Source: Thermosporothrix hazakensis
Lineage (GTDB): Bacteria > Chloroflexota > Ktedonobacteria > Ktedonobacterales > Ktedonobacteraceae
Reading direction: 5' to 3'
NCBI RefSeq assembly: GCF_003253565.1
Contig: NZ_QKUF01000013.1
Span: 62,001-126,000, forward strand
DNA: 64,000 bases
Shown: one piece after another, positions 44,701-50,356 of the stretch
Position numbering within the stretch: position 1 is the stretch's first letter
Layout of the letters: each line of letters opens with the position of its first letter
Notes under the pieces: generated by a model
Databases searched by the model: none
Told to the model about the DNA's origin: nothing
The model's input: the letters and a program-made list of their open reading frames with translations, nothing else
Program-made: the position numbers and the translations under genes

Positions 44701-45760
44701 CTACCCGTTTCAAGCGCAAGGTTGTGGTCAGAGCGAAGGTCTCACCTGCAAGCGTGATATCTAATTCAAGGGCACAGGAAAAGGTGCCTGTACTGGTATC
44801 AAACGTGATCGCACAATGTTTCAGGGTCATCCGTTTCAAGGATTCTGGTATTGTCACGCCGAACTGATCGCCAAGATCCTGTAACAGTTCGCCACTGACC
44901 TGCTCGATGACACCTTGAAAGAACCAGCTTCCGGTTTCTGTTCTTTGGGCAGTGACTGCGAAAGAACTCCGACCAAGTTTCATGCTGGCTGCGACAAGTC
45001 CGCTGATGCGTCGGCTTCCCAGTGGGTCAAGAATGGTGATTCCGATACGATATTCTTCGAGTTGTACCGAGGGGAGCACTTCCCATCCCTGGCCCTCCGA
45101 AGGACTACCCATCTCGATACTGATTTGTGAAACGACCGGGGTACGACGTGGTGCAAAGCAAACCTGAAACTGGTGTAAGGCAATCTGACCAATCCCGGGC
45201 ACCTGAATGTCCTTCTGCGGACCGGTCACAAGGTTGAGTGCGCTTCCGGCGTCAAGTGTTGCCTCCTGCCTGAGCTGCAACTGAATTCCCGCTGTAGGGT
45301 CAGAGGCTATCCGAAGCGGCAATGAGACGTCATCTACCACTAGATCTGTCTCTATGGCGATGTCTGCCTGAGAGGCAAGCGAAGAGGCGAGCGAAAGAGG
45401 GATGCTCTCTCCGCTTACCTGAAAACGCTTCATTGCAAGCCAGCTTATTCCTGGTATCGCCAGTGTCTGCTTTACTTGAAAAGAGCATGCGATCAGGTAT
45501 TGTTGTGAACTGGCAGGATCATATGTTATCGTGATCGTGGCCGCGATCTCGTTCACTTTGCCCCAGGTGATGGTATCGGTTAGGGTCAGCCGTTCTTGCT
45601 CAAGCCGAATCTGGACACCTGGAAGCTGTATCGCCTCAATACGTGGGAGCAGTTCCAATGTCAGAGCAGCGCCTGGAACAAGCCGGGCGATATCCGAGAG
45701 TGTAAGCGTTCTCTGCTGCTTCAGGTCCAGAAGGGCCTGTTGTATCTTCTCCAGCGACAT
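41753..45760 (-). CDS. DUF6603-like giant protein (1335 aa)
   Basis: 1335 aa, no signal peptide. The first 650 residues are repeated beta domains (LPGVQIRLEQERLTLTDTIT, VPGIGQIALHQFQV, then ISGLVAASMKLGRSSFAVTA). Residues about 660-1130 have the alternating hydrophobic, Gly-rich strands I associate with DUF6603 (FFFVTGLAGGLGFNRKLVLP followed by DVEHVASFPLVEWAKG near 725-750, and GLGDYWLAAGIHFTSFEVID near 800), resembling a large amphipathic beta-sheet or barrel. A C-terminal Ig-like region follows. Function of the family is unknown. It is the second gene of the operon, 20 bp after the M91-like gene, and its stop overlaps the next start. Confidence 0.75.
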   Translation of the reverse strand: MSLEKIQQALLDLKQQRTLTLSDIARLVPGAALTLELLPRIEAIQLPGVQIRLEQERLTLTDTITWGKVNEIAATITITYDPASSQQYLIACSFQVKQTLAIPGISWLAMKRFQVSGESIPLSLASSLASQADIAIETDLVVDDVSLPLRIASDPTAGIQLQLRQEATLDAGSALNLVTGPQKDIQVPGIGQIALHQFQVCFAPRRTPVVSQISIEMGSPSEGQGWEVLPSVQLEEYRIGITILDPLGSRRISGLVAASMKLGRSSFAVTAQRTETGSWFFQGVIEQVSGELLQDLGDQFGVTIPESLKRMTLKHCAITFDTSTGTFSCALELDITLAGETFALTTTLRLKRVAGKYQPEIRGTLQLDNATLSIEYEEQKVIGEWKDEQNPLTLEKLASALKVDPSELPDIPSELTPDLSSVRLIYDLSQESGIALSVTSPHYGKAVVVIFQDTNTKKRHFFCGIEAGLPVKLSDLPLLGTILDREITVSIEKIHLLLATVIIGEQMAERVNKLIGEGYPHVPATGITALLCLSAEAHFGELVVPLTLQLGGQRQTVAEYAEAMLLPGRYGLAFWAYGEQQTTELITLSTTADTTLWLDVEKSFGPLKIQKLGMQYTGGKLAILANLALTAGGLTIRLEGFGLSSPLKQFAPQFLIRGLSVTAQEGPVIVSGGLIGTLDPVNFVGELIVQTANLSIFALGAYTQVQDHPSFFLYAVLNYPIGGPTFFFVTGLAGGLGFNRKLVLPDVEHVASFPLVEWAKGNGDVPSPQPGEDIGKKVSEVLDTLINKGVITPGLGDYWLAAGIHFTSFEVIDSFALVTLSIGTDVEIALLGLSTLTLPPPKAGGSQVIVAQIELALKGSFSLHTGLLALSGQLTSNSFLFSRDCRLTGGFAFYSWFSGSHAGEFVITVGGYNPHFTIPAHYPQVPRLGINWQISTELSVKAELYFALTSCAVMAGGRLEALWQSGGVKAWFTVWADFLMLLQPFHYYISAGISLGVSFDINLLITRKTITITIGVGLEIWGPDFTGKAVIDLALISFTIHFGSSGRQTDTTISWNKFVQQLLPQQKTTTKLLTAGPDAQSTADPSILHINVTKGLTKTLTQDTFVVNPGEFECTVTSAIPVKTLQYDSKLSLAPDTMQPQREGSVIQPNTEFGVGPTGTESSAFQSTCTVRIETNQPSTFYLVRILQNIPKSLWQKQHFNQQGVPQIQNPLQDTTLTDVLVGARILPYVDAPRHTLPIALSILQYTTEQPQSFWWNVPSVAKKDPFRTETVVETIKSAKALTNRNALLQAMEADRLLVSPNLQVDALSNPATYDLFAPPYLRLLGEEKPIEGRV

Positions 45761-45780
45761 ATTTCCCCTGCTTTCCTTCC

Positions 45781-46986
45781 TTAAATAAGCCTGAGTGCTT
45801 CTCGTTTCTGCTTGAGATTCTTTCCGGCCAGTTCAAAGGCTGTCCTCTGTTCTGGATGTGCCCATATATTTGAGGCATCAGGGTTTTTTACATTGTTCCA
45901 CGAGGAGCGAATGCTGTTCTCTGAAACGTACTTCCAGGTTGTTGCTTCCCCCTCTGAAATCTGGTTGAACGGCTCTATACCGGTAAAGAGAAGTTCCGCG
46001 GCAGTGGTTGTAAAATGGTTGTGTGCATAGCCGGGCGCAGCGCCTGCGCAGCAATATTGTGCGTGAACAAGCTGATGTACAAGTCCTATTGCAGGCGGAC
46101 GAAAGTCAGGCTGTTCAGGGACATTATGCCCTTCGCGACGGGCATTGAACTCAATAATAGCTCCTGTTCCCGGGCCCGGAGGAGAAACAGGATAGAGCAG
46201 CATCAGCAGGGCCAGAAGAAAATACTCTCGGGTTTTGATCCCTTGATTCTCAGTTTGCTGGATATAAATGTCTATCTTTTTTCCAGCCAGCCAGTCGAGC
46301 CAGAAATTCTTACTCAGTTTGAGCTTTGCATTGAAATAGCCAGATGAAAATTGACTTTTGTCCAGGAAAAGAGAGCGCAAGGGGAACTCTTGAAGGTCCT
46401 GTAGAAAACGGTCAAGGCGTTGCGATTGAGGGAGCGAGGCATAACGCTGGTACAACAGATCAGAGATGGGGCCTGCAATATTGGCGTGTTCAGCAGAGAG
46501 GAGCCATTGCGTAAGCTGACAGACCGCGTGCTCATTCTCCAGGGGTAGTGTACGATTCTGCTGAGCTGCCGGGATAATGAACACAGGGAAACGACCCTCT
46601 CGCAGAGCAGGAAGCAGTCCCAGGGTATCCACTTGCTCGATGAGCTTGAGACAATTCAGTACATATGCCAGAAACCCAGCGATATCTTTGAGCTTCTCAT
46701 CAGAAACCTCTAATCCCTGAGCTTGAAGAAATTGTTGTAGCTTCTTCGGAGGGTTTGGCGGAACAGGATAGATAACCCCTGGACCGCCTGGCTGTCTGCC
46801 GAAATAATCAATCTGGCTAACCAGATTTCGATGATGGAAAGCAAGGTAGATTCCTGGCTCTTCTGTATTAGAAGGGGAGCACGTAGCGAAATTCCATTCT
46901 TTTTCCTTGCCTGGTATCCATTTCACTCCATAGAGACGATCAACAACACCCTCGATACCCAATACATCTGTAAGATAATGAAGCAT
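45781..46986 (-). CDS. Peptidase M91-like protein with HQLVH in place of HExxH
   Basis: 401 aa, first gene of the seven-gene operon. The C-terminal 130 residues resemble the M91/NleD-type metalloprotease effector fold: GTGAIIEFNARREG, RPPAIGLVHQLVHAQYC (H304 and H308) and a downstream ISEGEATTWKYVSENSIR with Glu345/Glu347 as possible third ligands. M91 enzymes carry HELIHA; here the catalytic Glu is Gln305 (CAG), one base from GAG, so zinc may bind but ordinary hydrolysis should fail. The N-terminal 270 residues are mostly helical and unrecognised (FLDKSQFSSGYFNAKLKL). No signal peptide. It is divergent from the ribosome-inactivating-type gene. Fold assignment is moderate; function is open. 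Confidence 0.62.
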   Translation of the reverse strand: MLHYLTDVLGIEGVVDRLYGVKWIPGKEKEWNFATCSPSNTEEPGIYLAFHHRNLVSQIDYFGRQPGGPGVIYPVPPNPPKKLQQFLQAQGLEVSDEKLKDIAGFLAYVLNCLKLIEQVDTLGLLPALREGRFPVFIIPAAQQNRTLPLENEHAVCQLTQWLLSAEHANIAGPISDLLYQRYASLPQSQRLDRFLQDLQEFPLRSLFLDKSQFSSGYFNAKLKLSKNFWLDWLAGKKIDIYIQQTENQGIKTREYFLLALLMLLYPVSPPGPGTGAIIEFNARREGHNVPEQPDFRPPAIGLVHQLVHAQYCCAGAAPGYAHNHFTTTAAELLFTGIEPFNQISEGEATTWKYVSENSIRSSWNNVKNPDASNIWAHPEQRTAFELAGKNLKQKREALRLI

Positions 46987-47251
46987 GAAATCTCCTCACT
47001 TCCATCAATGTGTGCATATTTATGCAGACTATGTAGGTTGGCCTCTCTTCTTCCAACTGTACCCTGATCTATTGTCATAATACCACCTTGTATTTATACA
47101 AATCAAGAAATTGCTATTTTATTTCTTTATATCGATAAAGTTATATATATATATTGTACTGGAGATTATAATATAAGGCTGCTTCTATGTGTGTATGCTT
47201 GATTTTCCATTATGTTACAATAAAAGTGAGTAAGAAAGAAAGAGGAAAAGA
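46987..47251. promoter_or_regulatory. Divergent AT-rich promoter region between the giant operon and the RIP-like gene
   Basis: This 265-bp strongly AT-rich spacer must hold the promoters for both directions. TTGTATTTATACAA at 47088-47101 is an inverted repeat (arms TTGTAT and ATACAA, 2-bp centre) and a candidate operator. TATAAT at 47167-47172 lacks a properly spaced -35. AGAGGAAAAG at 47239-47248 is the ribosome-binding site of the plus-strand gene. Confidence 0.5.
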
Positions 47252-47935
47252 ATGTACAGCTATGCTGTTCAAATTCCTGGTGCTTCCTGGATTGAAATAG
47301 CGGATTATCATGGCTTTATTAGCACAATCAGGCAGCAACTCAAGGTGCCTGAAAAGGGGGAGAATCTTGATATCAAGGTCGCAACCTCTGAAGAAAGCAA
47401 ACTTCTGGTGCGGATAAAAACGGCTGATGCCTACATCTCTCACTTAAATGCCGAAAAGGGGGGCAAGGTTGGGAACTGGAAAGAGATCCCGAAAGACTTG
47501 ATTAACTACAGCGAGAAGGATCAGATACTGAACGAGTCAGGGATTGAGGATGCTATTGCGCAGGGCAGAAAATGGGTGCTGGGTGATATTAAGGCGTTGA
47601 CGGAAGGGCCTGTAAAGATCCTTGCTTTTATGCTTGCTGAAGCTGCTCGCTTTACTGTTGTCCAATATAGTGTCAGTGAGATATTGGTGCACGAGCAAGA
47701 ATACCATTGGAAAATGTTTGAACTTCTCCTCAAAAACTGGAAAGATCTCTGCAAAGAGAAGTGTCAAGCGAAAGAAAAAACGTTTGGCCTTTCCATGCAG
47801 ATGACCAACATCTACACGAAGCAGCTTCTGAATGGGGCTCGTACTGAGGAGGAAAAGAAGTGGCTCAAGCAGATGCAAGCAACTGCTGAAACGCTGTGTA
47901 AGCAGGGCTATCCGATGGGGCTTTCTGCCTGCTAG
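47252..47935 (+). CDS. Ribosome-inactivating protein homologue (rRNA N-glycosidase, ricin/Shiga A-chain type)
   Basis: 227 aa, intracellular by sequence (no signal peptide). The segment AFMLAEAARFTVVQYSV (125-141) fits the Shiga/ricin active-site signature at every constrained position, with Glu130 and Arg133 matching ricin E177 and R180. The other hallmark residues also line up in order: Tyr61 in TADAYISHL (ricin Y80 in TNAYVVGY), Tyr86 in NYSEKDQI (Y123 in NYDRLEQL) and Trp163 in LLKNWKDL (W211 in LENSWGRL). The start HGFISTIRQQL resembles the N-terminal helix of the fold. RIPs remove one adenine from the sarcin-ricin loop of large-subunit rRNA and stop translation. It is a single-domain enzyme with no lectin chain. 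It is divergent from the giant-protein operon. No immunity gene is obvious. Confidence 0.8.
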   Translation: MYSYAVQIPGASWIEIADYHGFISTIRQQLKVPEKGENLDIKVATSEESKLLVRIKTADAYISHLNAEKGGKVGNWKEIPKDLINYSEKDQILNESGIEDAIAQGRKWVLGDIKALTEGPVKILAFMLAEAARFTVVQYSVSEILVHEQEYHWKMFELLLKNWKDLCKEKCQAKEKTFGLSMQMTNIYTKQLLNGARTEEEKKWLKQMQATAETLCKQGYPMGLSAC

Positions 47936-47969
47936 GCTTTATCAACCCGCCCCGTAAAACCCCTGCCTT

Positions 47970-48303
47970 TATGCCTTGTTGCATGGTATTCCGGTGATTG
48001 CCGTTGCGCCCCATTTCACCAGCCAGAAATGTTCTGAATGCGGCACGATGGTCAAGAAATCGCTTAGCGTTCGCACCCATGTTTGTACTGGCTGTGGAGT
48101 AGTACTTGATCGCGATCACAATGCCGCGTTGAATATCCTGCATGAAGCGCTCCAATCCGTTTCAAACGGTACCGTAGGGCATACGGGAACCCGTCCCACG
48201 GGACGAAACGCTTCTGGAGACCTGGCCTCTCCTGCGTCTTCCAAAGGGAGACGTGGCAAGTCGGGTCGTTGAAAGAAGAACCCCCTGGCTTTAGCCATGG
48301 GGA
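47970..48303 (+). pseudogene. 3' remnant of an IS605-type tnpB with right-end hairpin
   Basis: About 100 codons remain of TnpB: IPVIAVAPHFTSQKCSECGT, then HVCTGCGVVLDRDHNAALNI. This gives the zinc finger (CxxC and CxxC) and the last RuvC Asp in DRDHNAALN. The N-terminal 280 residues are gone and no tnpA is present. The C-terminal tail (GHTGTRPTGRNASG) is complete. Downstream, CCCCTGGCT and AGCCATGGGG (48281-48303) form the imperfect right-end hairpin that normally contributes to the guide RNA. It is inactive as a transposon and starts about 35 bp after the RIP-like stop. Confidence 0.8.
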
Positions 48304-48576
48304 GTGTCAGAACAGGGATGTAGTGCACGGAGCAAACCCCGGCCTGCGTTCGAGACCCCGGAAAGGAAGACCTGTTTTCTTTCTCTGTTTGAAGGCAGAG
48401 GTATCCACAGGTTGTATTGTGGTGAGCACATAGAATGCCGGTTTCGCTTTGTGTATAGCTCTTACAACTCTTGCCATATTATCTTCTGACTTTATACAAT
48501 TTTTTTCTTTTCTTATACTATATATAGATGAGCTAAGGGTTGAAGTGGCTGATACCAATCAGCATGGAGGGATTCT

Positions 48577-49926
48577 GTGGTAGAACAGGCTCAGAGACCG
48601 ATGACAGCGGTTGTGCTGTCAAGTACGCTTGGTACCGCTATTGAATGGTATGATTTCTTCCTCTACGGGACGATGGCAACACTGGTGTTCCCTCAATTGT
48701 TTTTCCCTGAAACGGATCCCCTGACAAGAACGCTTCTGGCACTGGTTACATTTCTGGCTGGATTTGTAGCGCGACCATTTGGAGGAGCATTATTCGGACA
48801 TCTGGGTGATCGTATCGGTCGGAAATCGACGCTCGTGACTACTCTGTTGTTGATGGGAATTTCAACACTGCTGATTGGATTTCTGCCGGGTTATGATGCG
48901 ATTGGGATTGTTGCTCCGTTGCTACTAACGCTTCTTCGAGTCGGCCAGGGGCTCGGCGTTGGAGGCGAATGGGGTGGCGCCGTCCTGCTGGCGCTGGAAT
49001 ATGGGGAAAAAGAGCGCCGGGGCTTCTGGACAAGCTGGCCTCAGATGGGGGGCCCGGCTGGTCTGGTGACCTCGACATGTGTTGTAAATATCGTGAGCAT
49101 GATGACGGGAGAGCAATTTCTGATCTGGGGCTGGCGTATTCCGTTTTTTGTCAGTGCCTTGCTGATTCTGGTTGGTCTCTTTATTCGTTTTCAAATTACC
49201 GAGACACCGCTTTTCGAGCAGGTGAAGCAGCAGAATCTTGCGGCAAAAGCGCCCCTGCTGGAGGTGCTCAAATATAACTGGCCAGAAGTGCTGCTGAGTA
49301 CTGGCGCACGTTTTGGCGATCAGGCTCCCTTCTACCTGTTCAGTGTCTTTGTGATTACATATGGAACGGCGGTTCTGAAACTGGACAGCAGCATGATTTT
49401 GAATGCGATTATGCTTGGTGCAGGCCTGGAACTCTTTACCATTCCACTGTTTGGCTCTCTTTCAGATCGATATGGGCGTCGTTTCTGGTTCCTGACTGGC
49501 TGTGTCCTGATGGGGGTGTTTGCGTTTCCCTACTTCTGGCTGCTGAATAGTGGCAATCCTGTTCTGGTACAACTGGCTATCGCGCTATCATTGTGTGTGC
49601 TGAACGCCTGGCTGTCTGCACCACTGGCAGTGTTGATAGCGGAACGTTTTGAGACGCGTTTCCGCTATAGTGGGGCGTCATTGGGGTATCAACTGGCGGC
49701 GCCGTTTGCAGGCGGGCTAGCTCCTATTGTGGCATTGTTGTTGTTGAATGGCCAGACAAATCTGGGGGCCTTAGGCTTGCCGCAAGTGAGCATTTCGATT
49801 GGCGAGGGCTCGTGGCAGGCAGTGGCGCTCTATATAGTGGCATTAAGTCTGATCTCGTTTGCATCAGCATGGTGGCTCAAAGAGCGACGCGAAGTAGATA
49901 CCTCTTGTCTGGTCAAAGAAGCATAG
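48577..49926 (+). CDS. MFS transporter, metabolite:H+ symporter (MHS) family
   Basis: 449 aa with 12 predicted helices. It shows the MHS hallmarks: SSTLGTAIEWYDFFLYGTMA at the first helix, FVARPFGGALFGHLGDRIGR (motif A) after TM2, and RVGQGLGVGGEWGGAVLLALEY in TM4/5, split over residues 129-150. The relatives ShiA, KgtP and ProP import shikimate, oxoglutarate or proline with protons, so an organic acid or osmolyte importer is likely. The GTG start at 48577 is supported by GGAGGG at 48566-48571. It is a stand-alone gene followed by a terminator at 49934. The 270 bp before it carry no further gene. Confidence 0.9.
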   Translation: MVEQAQRPMTAVVLSSTLGTAIEWYDFFLYGTMATLVFPQLFFPETDPLTRTLLALVTFLAGFVARPFGGALFGHLGDRIGRKSTLVTTLLLMGISTLLIGFLPGYDAIGIVAPLLLTLLRVGQGLGVGGEWGGAVLLALEYGEKERRGFWTSWPQMGGPAGLVTSTCVVNIVSMMTGEQFLIWGWRIPFFVSALLILVGLFIRFQITETPLFEQVKQQNLAAKAPLLEVLKYNWPEVLLSTGARFGDQAPFYLFSVFVITYGTAVLKLDSSMILNAIMLGAGLELFTIPLFGSLSDRYGRRFWFLTGCVLMGVFAFPYFWLLNSGNPVLVQLAIALSLCVLNAWLSAPLAVLIAERFETRFRYSGASLGYQLAAPFAGGLAPIVALLLLNGQTNLGALGLPQVSISIGEGSWQAVALYIVALSLISFASAWWLKERREVDTSCLVKEA

Positions 49927-49933
49927 GCGAGAG

Positions 49934-49972
49934 GGCGAGAGTGTCATTCCTGCTCAATGTGCTCTCGCCTTT
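49934..49972 (+). terminator. Intrinsic terminator after the MHS transporter
   Basis: GGCGAGAG (49934-49941) and CTCTCGCC (49962-49969) form a perfect 8-bp stem with a 20-nt loop followed by TTT. It lies 8 bp past the stop. Between 49973 and 50356 (convergent with the LAL gene) no gene or further clear structure is visible. Confidence 0.7.
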
Positions 49973-50356
49973 CATCCTGGAGGATATGGGAAACGAGTGC
50001 AGATAATCCAGCGTTACTGTCTGGCTGATGTTGGACGAATTGTTTACCAGAACGTATATTGTTTGCGCTTGACGTTGACAGTCGCTTTGTGCAAACAGGA
50101 GTCATACACGAAAAAGGTGTAGGCTTTCAAGATGAGGAGAAGCTGGTATGGCTTTTCGCAGCACCACCATAACAAATTGTTGCAAGCGAGCAGAGATATG
50201 CAGGGGTATCATGTTGGAGCCATAGAACTATGCAATGAAGTACACAGTTTCAGTTCGTTGCTTGCTCACGTCCCGAACATATTCTGATGCCCTGGCATAA
50301 AGAGGGAGGGATATACCTTACGCCCTGGCATCAGTATGAAAGTGCAAAGCTATTGT

